Source of the DNA: Leptospira sp.
Lineage (GTDB): Bacteria; Spirochaetota; Leptospiria; Leptospirales; Leptospiraceae
Length of the DNA stretch: 64,000 bases
NCBI GenBank assembly: GCA_009991425.1
Contig: JAACWH010000028.1
Coordinates: 44,893 to 108,892, forward strand
Reading direction: 5' to 3'
In this document: piece by piece, positions 19,224-29,572 of the stretch
Numbering within the stretch: position 1 is the stretch's first letter
How the letters are laid out: every line of letters starts with the position of its first letter
The notes under the pieces: model-generated
The model's database searches: none
The model's input: the letters and a program-made list of their open reading frames with translations, nothing else
What the model was told of the DNA's origin: nothing
Made by a program: the position numbers and the translations under genes

Positions 19224-20557
19224 TGGTTTTTTGCAATTCCAATAGGAATTTTCTTATTTCATTTCAAAGAGTAGAAACTCTCTTACGAATAAGTTTCGTT
19301 TTACTATTTGTTTCATGCAGTACTGTTTATAATAAATCATATGATTACTATCCAACTACGAAAAGTCTCGTAGAACAAGACATAGATACTGCGATTGAAG
19401 TTTTTCCAAGTGGTGAAAGTGGAGCCTTTATCACTACTTTGGAAAAAACCTATTTGAATCTACTTAAAGGCAATCCGGAAATCGAAAAACTGGAATGGTT
19501 TGCAGAACAAATGGAAGGCCGTGTTCGCTATGAAGTATCTCGTGAGCTGAAAGATTTTTTCTACGTTGACACACCAGATGGATACTATGCCTCAGAGCAT
19601 GAAATCATCTGGATGCATCTGCTGTTGAGTTGGGGAAATATCATGTTAGGTGATAAGGACAAAGCCCTGATTCATATTCGAAAGGCATCAAATTTCTTAG
19701 GAGGAGAATGGAGTCACGAAGGACCCTTTGATGATCCTATTCTAAGAATTTTTTTGGCAAGTATGTGGAGACTTACTGACCATTGGGAAGAGGCTAGGGT
19801 CGAACACCGAAAGGCTTACTACATTGATAAATCAATGGGATGGGCCTGGCAACTTTCTCAATTGAAATCACCTCCTAAGAAAATGACCATAGTCTTAGGT
19901 TATCCAGGTAGGGAGCCAGTCTGGGATCCTAAATTAGAATGGAATGTAGTAAGAGGATTTCGAGATTTAAAATTCACATCCAAAGGGAAAGAATCCAAAA
20001 TCCAATTAAAGGATTCCAAAGGTAGAACTTTAGATTTAGGAATCACATCCAACTCCCAAGGCTGGTATGAAAGGCATTTAGAAAGAGATAACGCTATCAA
20101 TGAACTGATACAAGATTCCAAATATGGTCAGAGAATGGCTCTTAACATAGCCAAAAATACGGTGGCAGTCACGGGAGGTGTTGCCCTTGGAATTACGATA
20201 GGCATTGCGGGACTTATAGTTGGTGGTGGATTGGTTTATCTTGGTGCAGAAGGAAATTCTTCTGACCTAGCTGCTGTTGGAGTTTTAGTTATAGCCGCTG
20301 GTTTACAGAAGGGAGGCGAAATCGCATCTGACTCCATTGATAATGCGAAGGAAGATTTTGTGAAAACTGCAAATGTTGCACAAAACTACCGTTATGTGAG
20401 GTATTTGCCAGACTACATTTGGGTTGGATATACGAATGCAGACTTAGAAGCCCCCATCCAATTCCAAGAAGCTCGTAAGCCAATCTCTGCTACTGAAATC
20501 ATTCCACCGAATAAAAATCTAAAAACAAATTTTTATTTCTATCCAGATAGAGAGTAG
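19223..20557 (+). CDS. TPR-containing lipoprotein (COG3014-like)
   Basis: 444 residues. The N-terminus ends in RISFVLLFVSCSTVYNKSYDYYP, a signal peptide with lipobox. Residues about 50-230 are helical with TPR-like spacing (IIWMHLLLSWGNIMLGDKDKALIHIRKA). A later segment about 310-360 is Gly/Val-rich and hydrophobic (TGGVALGITIGIAGLIVGGGLVYLG), probably membrane-inserting. The layout resembles the COG3014 group of lipoproteins, often linked to LpoB-like genes; an LpoB-like gene indeed faces it here. It is coupled to the glycosyltransferase by a 1-base overlap. Confidence 0.6.
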   Translation: MVFCNSNRNFLISFQRVETLLRISFVLLFVSCSTVYNKSYDYYPTTKSLVEQDIDTAIEVFPSGESGAFITTLEKTYLNLLKGNPEIEKLEWFAEQMEGRVRYEVSRELKDFFYVDTPDGYYASEHEIIWMHLLLSWGNIMLGDKDKALIHIRKASNFLGGEWSHEGPFDDPILRIFLASMWRLTDHWEEARVEHRKAYYIDKSMGWAWQLSQLKSPPKKMTIVLGYPGREPVWDPKLEWNVVRGFRDLKFTSKGKESKIQLKDSKGRTLDLGITSNSQGWYERHLERDNAINELIQDSKYGQRMALNIAKNTVAVTGGVALGITIGIAGLIVGGGLVYLGAEGNSSDLAAVGVLVIAAGLQKGGEIASDSIDNAKEDFVKTANVAQNYRYVRYLPDYIWVGYTNADLEAPIQFQEARKPISATEIIPPNKNLKTNFYFYPDRE

Positions 20558-20559
20558 TC

Positions 20560-21141
20560 TTACCATTTCACTAGCGGTGATTTAGATTCTTTTAGAAACT
20601 TTTGTTCTCCCTGCCATACTATTCGTCCTGATGATAGCTTAGTCATTTGGAAGCTTACAATGATGTATTGAATTTTCTTTGTGTCCACATAGCGGACGTT
20701 ATCTAGAACAACGCCGTCTAATACATAATCCGCAGTCTCTAATTGTACATCTTTATTTTCTTTGGTCACACCTTGTTTTCCAAAAATACTTTCCTTGATT
20801 GCTTCTTCACGCTTGGATCTATCTATGAAATTAACTTTATTCTGCAAAAGTTTGGAGATAAGTTCACGCGTGATCATTTCTGTATCAATATGTTCAGAAC
20901 TTTCGTTGCGCATTTTGGATATAGCAAGAATCGCATTTTTATCATTCTCATTTAGATAATCACTGATCTCTGTTGCCAATTTGTTTATTGTAGCTCTGAG
21001 TTCAAATGGCCCCCATTCAGCGGAAGGTCTTGTCTCATCTTCATCTAGGTATTTGGTTGAAGATGCACAGTTTAGATTAAACAAAATAACAAAAAAAAGA
21101 AATAGCTTGTATGACGGAAGCTTACTGTAAATAAATTTCAA
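20560..21141 (-). CDS. LpoB-like lipoprotein (penicillin-binding protein activator family)
   Basis: 193 residues. The signal peptide ends FFVILFNLNCASS at a lipobox. The mature domain has the LpoB pattern: NDKNAILAISKMRNESSEHI (first strand and loop), TEMITRELISKLLQNKVNFIDR, an ETADYVLDGVV strand, and SFQMTKLSSGRIVWQGEQKFLK near the C-terminus. In proteobacteria LpoB activates PBP1b from the outer membrane; that role here is an inference. The start is TTG at 21141 with AGGA 8 bases upstream on its strand. It converges with the TPR lipoprotein with a 2-base gap. Confidence 0.7.
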   Translation of the reverse strand: MKFIYSKLPSYKLFLFFVILFNLNCASSTKYLDEDETRPSAEWGPFELRATINKLATEISDYLNENDKNAILAISKMRNESSEHIDTEMITRELISKLLQNKVNFIDRSKREEAIKESIFGKQGVTKENKDVQLETADYVLDGVVLDNVRYVDTKKIQYIIVSFQMTKLSSGRIVWQGEQKFLKESKSPLVKW

Positions 21142-21285
21142 TGGAGATTTCCTACTCTGCCAACTTTTCTAAAGTTTGAAAGATTTTGCTCAAGCTTAGA
21201 AAATTCATGCTAAGATACCATTCCTTTTTTCCTAAGAAGATTTGAATTTTTAAGCTTGGTATGAGCTAATGAAATGGAATTATTT

Positions 21286-22060
21286 TTAATCTTGGATATA
21301 TATTGCCATTGCCAAATTCAATAGAATTAAAATTCCAAAGCCAATGCTCCATGCCCATCGGCCGAATCTCGGAGAGCTTGAATCAACATAAATAAGTTTC
21401 TGAGGCTCATTCGGAAAGGATTTGCGGACAAATTGTGCATTTCTATTTTTAGGATCTTTTAGAATTTTTACCCAGCTCACTTTCTTTTTACAGTAATCTT
21501 CCCATTCTTTTTCCGTAGGAAGACTAGGCCGATGGTTTTCTCCGTAACCAACTGTTTCGAAATACAAGAAAAGCTTTGTTTCACCATACATACGCAATGG
21601 AAAAGCAGCGTCATAGCCATAGTAGCGGTTGTCTGCAATCCTTCATTTTCATGCCCCTTCGGACTAAATCCCAACGTATAGACTGGTAGATAGTTTTGTC
21701 CTCACAGAGTGCAAGAGTTTCTAAGTTGATATAGCCTGGAGGATTTTTAAAGCCAGAATCTGTCTGCAAAATGCTCTGCGCTTTGGCATCCACTTCGAAT
21801 AGAAAGGATTCCTGCAATGGATTTAGAAAAAGTGTTCCCAAAATGCCAGTGAGAATAGCAAGTCCAGCAATCGGACCTATGCGATCTTCTAATCTTATAG
21901 ATTTGAAAATGATACCAGAAACAATAGAAACCGTTACAATTAGCGGAATAAAGCAAATTACAGCCCATAAAAGGCCCCAAGAGTCTTTGATTTTCCAAAT
22001 TCCTAGGCTAAGAATTAGAAAAGATCCAAGAGATACCAAAATTGTGATCAGTCGTTTCAT
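21286..22060 (-). pseudogene. Membrane protein gene broken by a frameshift
   Basis: Two minus-strand frames look like halves of one gene of about 258 codons. The first (22060 to stop 21611) encodes an N-terminal region with three TM helices and a periplasmic segment ending GMKMKDCRQPLLWL. The second is open from just after a TGA at 21643-21645 and reads DNRYYGYDAAFPLRMYGETK, continuing to a C-terminal TM helix (GFGILILLNLAMAIYI) at 21286. Shifting by one base around 21611-21645 joins KMKDC directly to DNRYYGYD. The second half has no Shine-Dalgarno sequence before its first Met (21597). The family is not recognised. A sequencing error is possible. Confidence 0.6.
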
Positions 22061-22071
22061 TTTTCCTTGAC

Positions 22072-22092
22072 GATATCGAGATATCTAGATAT
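22072..22092. promoter_or_regulatory. Candidate operator upstream of the ArsR-methyltransferase regulator
   Basis: GATATCGAGATATC at 22072-22085 contains the self-palindromic GATATC twice, 2 bases apart, and TAGATAT follows. It ends 19 bases before the regulator start. It shares ATATCGA with the dyad upstream of metH. It may be an autoregulatory SahR-type site; this is an inference from position and symmetry. Confidence 0.4.
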
Positions 22093-22104
22093 GTTGAAAT
22101 CTAG

Positions 22105-23118
22105 ATGGATTCACTTAAAACAGATACGGACAATTTTTACTCCCCTGCGGGAACTGTTCCTTCTTCTGAGAATGCCTTAATGAGGGCATTTAAATCTGTT
22201 TCGGATGAAACTCGAGTTCGAATTCTTCATATTCTATCATATGCCGATTTTTCTGTAAACGAGATTGTAGAGATTCTTTCCATGGGTCAATCTTCTGTCT
22301 CTCGCCATTTGAAAATTTTGACAGACGCAGGCCTTCTAAGTGCTCGTAGAGAAGGTTCTTGGGTATACTATTCCATTCGCAATGCGGGGAAATATTTTTC
22401 ATACGATCTTACTCAACTCGTTCTATCTTACAAAGAAGATCTGCCTTTTCGCGAAATTGATCAGAAAAATGTAAACCTTAGCTTGCAAAATCGAGAAAGC
22501 CTAAGCCAAGAATTCTTCGACGATTTAGGTCAAAATTGGGAGAAAGTCCAAGAAGAAGTTCTTGATCCCAAAATTTATCGGGATAGAATTCTCTCTTCAC
22601 TGCCAGCTAATTCAGATTTGGTGCTTGACTTAGGTTGTGGTCCAGGTGGGCTCATTCCTTATTTACTATCCAAATCCAATAAGATTTTAGGACTTGATTC
22701 TTCTTCCAAAATGGTAGAAGTAGCCAAGAAAGAATTCCAGGGCAATCCCAGAGTGGATATTCAACAAGCGCATCTAGAGCAAATTCCTGTATCAGATGGA
22801 AGTTCAGACTCAGTTGTTGCTTCTATGGTATTGCATCATGTTTCTCATCCGCCTAAAATTCTAGAAGAGATTAATAGGGCTCTTAAATTAGGTGGTACAT
22901 TTTGTCTGGTTGATTTGGTAAAGCATAACCAAGAATTTATGAGAGAAAAATACGCTGATCTATGGATGGGTTTTGAACCAGAATTGATTCAGTCCTGGTT
23001 AAGATCTTATGGATTCGAATTGATTGAGCAAGATTCTATTTCAACTAACACTGTTTTTAAAATATTATTTATTAAAGCAACAAAAAAGGAGGACTTACAT
23101 GTCCGCAACAGCAACTAA
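22105..23118 (+). CDS. ArsR-family regulator fused to SAM-dependent methyltransferase domain (SahR-like)
   Basis: 337 residues. Residues 20-105 form an ArsR-type winged helix ([50 protein letters not shown]). Residues about 150-320 form a class I methyltransferase fold with the SAM loop [11 protein letters not shown] and [13 protein letters not shown]. No metal-binding Cys cluster is seen in the HTH domain. The gene overlaps ahcY by 20 bases, and the same architecture is known for SahR regulators of the SAM cycle in proteobacteria, where SAH is the effector. I infer that the methyltransferase fold senses SAH or SAM and the protein controls ahcY and metH. No clear Shine-Dalgarno precedes ATG 22105. 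Confidence 0.8.
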   Translation: MDSLKTDTDNFYSPAGTVPSSENALMRAFKSVSDETRVRILHILSYADFSVNEIVEILSMGQSSVSRHLKILTDAGLLSARREGSWVYYSIRNAGKYFSYDLTQLVLSYKEDLPFREIDQKNVNLSLQNRESLSQEFFDDLGQNWEKVQEEVLDPKIYRDRILSSLPANSDLVLDLGCGPGGLIPYLLSKSNKILGLDSSSKMVEVAKKEFQGNPRVDIQQAHLEQIPVSDGSSDSVVASMVLHHVSHPPKILEEINRALKLGGTFCLVDLVKHNQEFMREKYADLWMGFEPELIQSWLRSYGFELIEQDSISTNTVFKILFIKATKKEDLHVRNSN

Positions 23119-24418
23119 AACAAATTTACTAACTCACAAGGTGAAAGATATTTCTCTCGCTGAATGGGGAAGAAAAGAAATCGAAATCGCAGAGAAAGAA
23201 ATGCCAGGTTTAATGGGAATCCGAAAAGAATACGGTGCATCTAAGCCTCTAAAAGGTGCAAGAATTGCAGGCTCTCTTCACATGACAATCCAAACAGCAG
23301 TACTCATTGAAACATTGATTGAGTTAGGTGCTGAAATCCGATGGTCATCTTGTAACATTTTCTCTACTCAAGATCATGCAGCGGCAGCGATAGCCAAAGC
23401 TGATATTCCAGTATTCGCTTGGAAAGGCGAAACAGAAGAAGAATATTGGTGGTGCCTAGAACAGACTATCTACTTTGACGACAAAGGGACTGGTCCTAAT
23501 ATGATTCTTGACGACGGTGGTGACTTAACTCACGTTATGCACACTAAATACCCAGAACTTCTTAAAGAAGTAAAAGGTATTTCGGAAGAGACAACTACAG
23601 GTGTTATGGCTCTGATGAAAATGATGAAAAAGGGCGAATTGAAAGTTCCTGCCATCAACGTAAACGACTCAGTAACAAAATCAAAATTTGATAACCTTTA
23701 TGGTTGCCGTGAATCACTTGCTGATGGTATCAAAAGAGCAACAGACGTTATGCTAGCTGGAAAGCTTTGTATCGTTTGTGGTTATGGTGATGTTGGAAAA
23801 GGTTCTGCAGCTTCACTAAGAAACTTTGGTGCACGAGTTGTTGTAACTGAAGTCGATCCAATCTGTGCTCTTCAAGCATGTATGGAAGGCTACCAAGTTC
23901 TTAGAGTTGAAGATATCATTGAACAAGCAGATATCGTTGTAACTGCTACTGGAAATGATGACATCATTACTTTCGATCATATGAAAGCAATGAAGAGTGG
24001 AGCAATTCTTTGTAATATCGGACACTTTGATACAGAGATTCAAATGGCTCAATTGAATGCTGCTAAAGATGTTACGAAAACTGAAATCAAGCCTCAGGTT
24101 GACAAATATACTTTTGCTGATGGAAAATACATTCTTGTTTTAGCTGAAGGTAGATTGGTAAATCTTGGATGTGCAACAGGTCACCCATCCTTCGTGATGT
24201 CTACTTCCTTCTCGAACCAAGTCTTAGCTCAGATTGAACTTTGGACGAACAAATATGAGTTAGGTGTATATAGACTTCCTAAGCATCTAGACGAAAAGGT
24301 AGCAGCATTTCATTTAGAAAATCTTGGTGTAAGACTGACTCACTTGAACAAAAAACAAGCGGATTACTTAGGTATCAATGCAGAAGGCCCATTTAAGCCA
24401 GAGCATTACAGATACTAA
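23099..24418 (+). CDS. ahcY: S-adenosylhomocysteinase
   Basis: 439 residues: hydrolyses S-adenosylhomocysteine to adenosine and homocysteine, which feeds MetH. Visible motifs are [59 protein letters not shown] and the NAD-binding [13 protein letters not shown]. The C-terminus ends PEHYRY as in the family. The start is ATG 23099, with AAGGAGG at 23086-23092; the frame is open further upstream, but that part lies inside the regulator gene. It overlaps the SahR-like gene by 20 bases, so the two are translated from one mRNA. Confidence 0.96.
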   Translation: MSATATKTNLLTHKVKDISLAEWGRKEIEIAEKEMPGLMGIRKEYGASKPLKGARIAGSLHMTIQTAVLIETLIELGAEIRWSSCNIFSTQDHAAAAIAKADIPVFAWKGETEEEYWWCLEQTIYFDDKGTGPNMILDDGGDLTHVMHTKYPELLKEVKGISEETTTGVMALMKMMKKGELKVPAINVNDSVTKSKFDNLYGCRESLADGIKRATDVMLAGKLCIVCGYGDVGKGSAASLRNFGARVVVTEVDPICALQACMEGYQVLRVEDIIEQADIVVTATGNDDIITFDHMKAMKSGAILCNIGHFDTEIQMAQLNAAKDVTKTEIKPQVDKYTFADGKYILVLAEGRLVNLGCATGHPSFVMSTSFSNQVLAQIELWTNKYELGVYRLPKHLDEKVAAFHLENLGVRLTHLNKKQADYLGINAEGPFKPEHYRY

Positions 24419-24437
24419 GATAGTTTTCTAGTATTAG

Positions 24438-24475
24438 AAGGAATAGGGAGGCGAAAGTCTTCCTTTTCCTTTATT
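24438..24475 (+). terminator. Probable terminator after ahcY
   Basis: AAGGAATAGGGAGG (24438-24451) pairs with TCTTCCTTTTCCTT (24458-24471) around a CGAAAG loop, with one mismatch and two G-U pairs. The T-tract lies in the 3' arm. It separates ahcY from the ferredoxin gene. Confidence 0.5.
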
Positions 24476-24633
24476 TGAGAAATGAAATTGCATTTAGAAG
24501 TAAAGAAAATAAATTTTTTACTTAATCTAATTTGAACATATATAGGGCAGTTTTTAGAAGAACTATAATTTTATAAGGAATTAGAAGACAATATATGGTT
24601 TGCCCACCAATTTAAAGTCTTTATCTTAAAGCT

Positions 24634-24933
24634 ATGGCTTATGTAGTAACAGAAGTTTGTGTTGATTGTAAATATACAAGTTGTGCAGCAGTTTGCCCTG
24701 TTGAAGCTTTTCACGAAGCACCAGATGCACTTTATATCAATCCGGATACTTGCATCGATTGCAATGCTTGCATGTATGAATGCCCCATTGAAGCAATATT
24801 TCCAGATTACGAAGTTCCAGAGAAATTCAAGAGCTGGATACAGATCAATGCCGATGAGTCAGCTAAACATCCAATAATCCTGAATTCAAAAGAAGCATTG
24901 AAAGGACCTAAATGCAGTGATCCAAGTAAGTAA
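24634..24933 (+). CDS. 7Fe/8Fe ferredoxin (FdxA-like)
   Basis: 99 residues. Two cluster motifs are present: C-x2-C-x4-C-x3-CP in CVDCKYTSCAAVCPVEAF and C-x2-C-x2-C-x3-CP in CIDCNACMYECPIEAI. The N-terminus MAYVVTEVCVDCKYTSC and the extended acidic C-terminal tail match the FdxA group, which carries a 3Fe-4S and/or 4Fe-4S clusters. It is a soluble electron carrier. It lies between ahcY and metH with its own 215-base upstream gap. A role in supplying electrons for reactivation of cob(II)alamin in MetH is possible but unproven. Confidence 0.9.
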   Translation: MAYVVTEVCVDCKYTSCAAVCPVEAFHEAPDALYINPDTCIDCNACMYECPIEAIFPDYEVPEKFKSWIQINADESAKHPIILNSKEALKGPKCSDPSK

Positions 24934-25011
24934 ATTACTCGGATAAAGAAAATTTTTTAAAGCAGGCAAGAATTTTAAGAAATCATTGTCTGCTGATAGT
25001 ATAATTCGAAT

Positions 25012-25025
25012 TCATATCGATATGA
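25012..25025. promoter_or_regulatory. Perfect 14-bp dyad upstream of metH
   Basis: TCATATCGATATGA is a perfect palindrome ending about 41 bases before the metH start. It shares ATATCGA with the symmetric element before the SahR-like gene, which suggests a common regulator of the SAM cycle. No cobalamin riboswitch is visible in this leader. Confidence 0.4.
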
Positions 25026-25066
25026 TTTGAATTTTATGCGAATACAAAAAACCTAGGGAGAATGAA

Positions 25067-28000
25067 TTGAACTTTCCAAAATATACAACAGAATCCTCGA
25101 AAGAAATCCTAAGACTTCTGGAAGAAGAAATCCTAATATTAGACGGAGCTATGGGAACTATGATTCAGAAGTATCCTCTGACAGAGGAAGACTTCCGAGG
25201 GGAAAGATTCAAAGACCATAGCTCACCGTTAAAAGGAAATAATGATCTTCTTTCTATAACCAGACCAGATATAATCACAGAAATTGAATATCAATTTTTG
25301 TTAGCTGGTGCAAACATTTTAGAGACTAATACATTTTCAGCCAATAGAATCTCTCAAGCAGATTATAAACTAGAAGATCTTTCCTATGAGTTGAATACTG
25401 CTTCAGTTACTTGTGCTAAAGAAGCTATCCGCCGTTTCCGTGAAGTCGACGCTACTCGACCTGTCTTTATTGCAGGAGCTATGGGACCTACAAATCGTAC
25501 GGCATCTATGTCACCTGATGTTAACAATCCTGCATACCGAGCGACTAGCTTCGATGAGTTGGTGGCAATCTATTCTGAACAAGCATATGCTTTGATCGAA
25601 GCGGGAGTAGACATCCTTCTTCCTGAGACGACTTTTGATACCTTGAATCTTAAGGCAGCAATTTTTGCGATAGAGTCCGTCTTCGAAGAAAGGAAAGTTC
25701 GTCTGCCTGTATCCTTATCGGTTACAATAACAGATAATTCAGGAAGGACTCTTTCTGGTCAGACAGCAGAGGCTTTTTATAATTCTATACGACATGCAAA
25801 TCCTCTCAGCGTTGGGATCAACTGTGCCTTAGGTGCAGGCGAAATGAAACCTTACATCGCTGAGATATCTCGCATAGCATCTTGTTATGTGTCTTGCTAT
25901 CCTAATGCAGGTCTACCCAATGCATTTGGTGGCTATGACCAAACTCCCGATGAGTTTGGTGAGTGGATTGGAATTTTTGCAAAAGAAGGCTATTTGAATA
26001 TTGCAGGTGGATGTTGTGGAACTACACCGGATCATATTAAGGCAGCAGCAGAAGCAGCGAGAAAGCACAAACCGCGCAAGCGACCTAGTATCAATCAAGT
26101 AGCAAGACTTTCAGGTCTAGAGCCATTGAATATAACCCCTGATAAGGGGTTTCTCATGGTTGGAGAGCGAACAAATGTTACGGGTTCTCCTAAGTTTAAG
26201 AAATTAATATTAGATAATAAATTTGATGAAGCTGTTTCCGTAGCCGTTCAGCAGGTGGAAGCGGGTGCAAATATAATTGATATCAATTTCGATGAGGCAC
26301 TGTTAGACGGCGAAGCATCCATGACTCACTATTTGAATCTCATAGCTGCTGAACCGGATATTACAAAAGTCCCATTTATGATTGATTCATCGAAATGGTC
26401 TGTTATTGAAGCGGGGCTAAAATGCATCCAAGGGAAGCCTATAGTAAATTCCATTTCACTCAAAGAAGGGGAAGAGAAATTTATAGAACATGCTAGAAAA
26501 ATCCAAAGATACGGTGCAGCAGTTATCATCATGGCCTTTGATGAAAAAGGACAAGCTGCAACCAAAGAAGATAAGATTCGCATATGTAAAAGAGCTTATG
26601 ATCTTTTGGTAAAAGAAATTAATTTTGATCCACAAGATATTATTTTTGACCCGAACATTTTAACTGTAGGTACAGGAATCGAAGAACATAACAATTATGC
26701 AGTCGATTTCATTGAAGCAACTCGAGAGATCAAGAAGGTCTGTCCTGGTGCCAAAGTAAGTGGTGGACTGTCGAACATTTCGTTCTCCTTCCGTGGAAAC
26801 AACCCTGTAAGAGAAGCTATGCACTCTGCATTCCTATACCATGCTATCCAAGCTGGTATGGATATGGCAATTGTTAATGCTGGGATGTTGGAAGTTTATG
26901 ATAACATCAAACCAGAGTTAAAAGAATTAGTTGAAGATGTTCTTCTCAATCGTAGAGCCGATGCAACAGAAAGATTGATTGATAAAGCAGAATCCTTCAA
27001 AGAAGGCGGGGCTAAAGAAGAAAAGAAAACCGATGAGTGGAGATCGGGGACAGTTGAAGAACGTCTAGCCCATTCTCTAGTCAAAGGGATTGATGAATTT
27101 GTTGAACGTGATACAGAAGAAGCACGCCAAAAATTGGACAAACCTCTTGAGGTGATTGAGGGGCCACTTATGGATGGTATGCGAATCGTAGGCGATCTGT
27201 TTGGTGCAGGGAAAATGTTCCTACCACAGGTTGTGAAGTCTGCCCGTGTAATGAAGAAGGCTGTAGCTTATTTACTTCCATTTATGGAAGAAGAGAAACG
27301 CCTAAATGCTGATACCTCAGAACGCCAGAAATTTCTTATAGCTACTGTCAAAGGCGATGTTCATGATATTGGAAAGAATATCGTTGGAGTTGTTCTTGCT
27401 TGTAACAATTATGAGGTGATTGATTTAGGCGTGATGGTTCCAACCGACAAGATATTGGAAGAAGCAAAGAAACACAAAGTCGATGTAATTGGTCTTTCAG
27501 GACTCATAACTCCTTCTCTCGATGAAATGGTAGGAGTCGCAGAAGAAATGAAAAAGCAAGGTTTTGAAGTTCCACTTCTCATTGGTGGTGCAACAACAAG
27601 TCCTGCGCATACTGCCGTTAAGGTCGCACCCGCTTATGATTTTCCTGTAGTTCACGTCTTGGATGCATCTAGAGTAGTGAATGTTGTAAGTTCACTTCTT
27701 AATCCTAAAGAAAAAGTTAGCTATTCGGAAAAAATTCATGCAGAGCATGAACGAATCAGACAGAACTATTACAACAGACAGAATGAACGAAATTTAATTT
27801 CTTTTGACAAAGCTAAAGAAAATAGAACAGCTATCGATTGGGCAAATTATGAACCGTACAAACCGTCCTTTTTAGGTACAAAAGTTTTTGATAATTATCC
27901 TCTAGAAGAGATCGCGGAGTATATAGATTGGTCACCCTTTTTCCATACTTGGGAGTTGAAAGGACGCTATCCAATGATATTAGAAGATCCTAATATGGGT

Positions 28001-28792
28001 GAGCAGGCAAGGTCACTTTTTGCAGATGCTCAGGCAATGCTAAAAGATATCATCGCTAACAAAAGATTCCGAGCTAGAGCAGTGGTTGGTTTTTACCCAG
28101 CAGATTCAGTTGGTGAAGATATTCAACTTTACACAGATGAGACAAGATCGGAAGTCTTAACGACATTTCATTGCCTAAGACAAGAAATGGATAAACCTTC
28201 GGGTCAATTCAATCAATCCTTGGTTGATTATATTGCTCCCAAAGAATTCGCCAAACAGGACTACATCGGTGGATTCGCTGTGACTACTGGGCATGGAGTG
28301 GATGAATTTGCTAAAGCATATGAAGACAAAACAGATGATTATAATTCTATTCTTGCAAAAGCACTAGGTGATCGTCTAGCGGAAGCATTTGCAGAGCTCA
28401 TGCATAAGAAGATGAGAGATGAATGGGGTTATGGTAAGGATGAAAATTTAAGCAAAGATGATTTTATTCGTGAGAAATACCAAGGCATTCGTCCGGCAGC
28501 AGGCTATCCTGCATCTCCTGACCACACAGAGAAATTTACTCTTTGGAATCTTATGGATGTAGCAAAGAATACGGGGATTACTTTAACGGAAAATTGTGCA
28601 ATGTGGCCAGCTAGTTCGGTGAGTGGATTGTATTTTTCCAATCCTGAGTCTAGATATTTTGCTGTTGGCAAAATCTCAAAAGACCAAGTTCTTGATTATG
28701 CGAAACGTAAGAACATGAGTGTAGAAGAAGTTGAGAAATGGCTCGAACCGAACCTAGAATACGATCGAAAGAGAGTTGCAAGTAAGGTATAA
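25067..28792 (+). CDS. metH: Cobalamin-dependent methionine synthase
   Basis: 1241 residues, full length. The order is a homocysteine domain (about 10-335; [12 protein letters not shown], zinc Cys residues in [11 protein letters not shown] and [11 protein letters not shown]), a pterin-binding barrel (about 350-615; [14 protein letters not shown]), a Cap domain (about 660-750), a B12 domain (about 755-880; [14 protein letters not shown] supplies the His ligand) and a SAM activation domain (about 900-1225; [15 protein letters not shown]). It methylates homocysteine from methyl-tetrahydrofolate. The start is TTG 25067, 6 bases after GGGAG; the nearby ATG at 25062 runs straight into a stop. An SH3/TPR lipoprotein gene follows with no gap. 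Confidence 0.97.
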   Translation: MNFPKYTTESSKEILRLLEEEILILDGAMGTMIQKYPLTEEDFRGERFKDHSSPLKGNNDLLSITRPDIITEIEYQFLLAGANILETNTFSANRISQADYKLEDLSYELNTASVTCAKEAIRRFREVDATRPVFIAGAMGPTNRTASMSPDVNNPAYRATSFDELVAIYSEQAYALIEAGVDILLPETTFDTLNLKAAIFAIESVFEERKVRLPVSLSVTITDNSGRTLSGQTAEAFYNSIRHANPLSVGINCALGAGEMKPYIAEISRIASCYVSCYPNAGLPNAFGGYDQTPDEFGEWIGIFAKEGYLNIAGGCCGTTPDHIKAAAEAARKHKPRKRPSINQVARLSGLEPLNITPDKGFLMVGERTNVTGSPKFKKLILDNKFDEAVSVAVQQVEAGANIIDINFDEALLDGEASMTHYLNLIAAEPDITKVPFMIDSSKWSVIEAGLKCIQGKPIVNSISLKEGEEKFIEHARKIQRYGAAVIIMAFDEKGQAATKEDKIRICKRAYDLLVKEINFDPQDIIFDPNILTVGTGIEEHNNYAVDFIEATREIKKVCPGAKVSGGLSNISFSFRGNNPVREAMHSAFLYHAIQAGMDMAIVNAGMLEVYDNIKPELKELVEDVLLNRRADATERLIDKAESFKEGGAKEEKKTDEWRSGTVEERLAHSLVKGIDEFVERDTEEARQKLDKPLEVIEGPLMDGMRIVGDLFGAGKMFLPQVVKSARVMKKAVAYLLPFMEEEKRLNADTSERQKFLIATVKGDVHDIGKNIVGVVLACNNYEVIDLGVMVPTDKILEEAKKHKVDVIGLSGLITPSLDEMVGVAEEMKKQGFEVPLLIGGATTSPAHTAVKVAPAYDFPVVHVLDASRVVNVVSSLLNPKEKVSYSEKIHAEHERIRQNYYNRQNERNLISFDKAKENRTAIDWANYEPYKPSFLGTKVFDNYPLEEIAEYIDWSPFFHTWELKGRYPMILEDPNMGEQARSLFADAQAMLKDIIANKRFRARAVVGFYPADSVGEDIQLYTDETRSEVLTTFHCLRQEMDKPSGQFNQSLVDYIAPKEFAKQDYIGGFAVTTGHGVDEFAKAYEDKTDDYNSILAKALGDRLAEAFAELMHKKMRDEWGYGKDENLSKDDFIREKYQGIRPAAGYPASPDHTEKFTLWNLMDVAKNTGITLTENCAMWPASSVSGLYFSNPESRYFAVGKISKDQVLDYAKRKNMSVEEVEKWLEPNLEYDRKRVASKV

Positions 28793-29572
28793 TTGTTGTT
28801 CATCTTATTCCGTAGAAATGTTGTTATTGCTATAATACTAGTTATTTTACCTTTCTTAATAAAGTGTTCCCTACAGAAAAAAGCAGCGATTGGTTCTGAG
28901 TATCCTGTAAACTACAGAGTAATTGCAACCAGTGGTTTAATTTTAAGAAAGTCGTGTAGTCAAAATTCGAAACAAGTTTATCTCCTACCGCTTTTATCTA
29001 CTTTTACTGTTACAGGTGTAGATAGATTGGAAAAAATCGAGGAAATCTCTGGTAGATGGTTTTATGGATATCATAAAGGGATGCATGGTTGTGTTTTCGG
29101 AGGATATTTATACAAAGTCAGTCCAAGAAACTCCTATGAACAAGATACACAGATGTATTCAATTCTTTTACTAATCCTAGAAAAGAAATATGATTTTAGT
29201 TTAAATAAAATTGAAAGAATTCTTCAGAAAGATCCAACAAATGGTGATGCATTGTATTATAAAGCAGAGATCGAGTATCGACAAGGAAAATATAAAAATT
29301 GTCTCAATACTCTTGATAAATCAATTCAATATTCTAATCTATTTACGATACAATATCAATTAAGAGGACTTTGTCATCAAAATCTAGGAAATAAGGATCA
29401 AGCAGAAATAAATTTCAAATATGCAAATATGATAGGAAATTCTTTAGCCTATTCTTATTTTAATAGTGTGTGCACATCAAAGAAAGTAACTTTAACTCAA
29501 ATTCAACAAGCGAATTGCGATAGACATCGAGAACTCTATCCAAAATTTCAAGAAAATGAAAGAATTAACTAA
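28793..29572 (+). CDS. Lipoprotein with SH3-like domain and TPR repeats
   Basis: About 259 residues starting at TTG 28793 (a second TTG is at 28796), with AAGG a few bases upstream inside the metH end. The signal peptide ends VILPFLIKCSLQ at a lipobox. Residues about 40-110 look like a bacterial SH3 domain with two Cys (GLILRKSCSQNS, GMHGCVFGGYLYKV). Residues 120-245 carry TPR-like helices (DALYYKAEIEYRQGKYKNCL). It directly follows metH and overlaps the next gene by 17 bases; the next gene is a diverged copy. It probably acts in the envelope. The link to metH may be only transcriptional. Confidence 0.7.
   Translation: MLFILFRRNVVIAIILVILPFLIKCSLQKKAAIGSEYPVNYRVIATSGLILRKSCSQNSKQVYLLPLLSTFTVTGVDRLEKIEEISGRWFYGYHKGMHGCVFGGYLYKVSPRNSYEQDTQMYSILLLILEKKYDFSLNKIERILQKDPTNGDALYYKAEIEYRQGKYKNCLNTLDKSIQYSNLFTIQYQLRGLCHQNLGNKDQAEINFKYANMIGNSLAYSYFNSVCTSKKVTLTQIQQANCDRHRELYPKFQENERIN

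Noticed and set aside
21611..21645. Programmed frameshifting
   Set aside because: No slippery heptamer, Shine-Dalgarno stimulator or stable downstream stem is visible at the junction.
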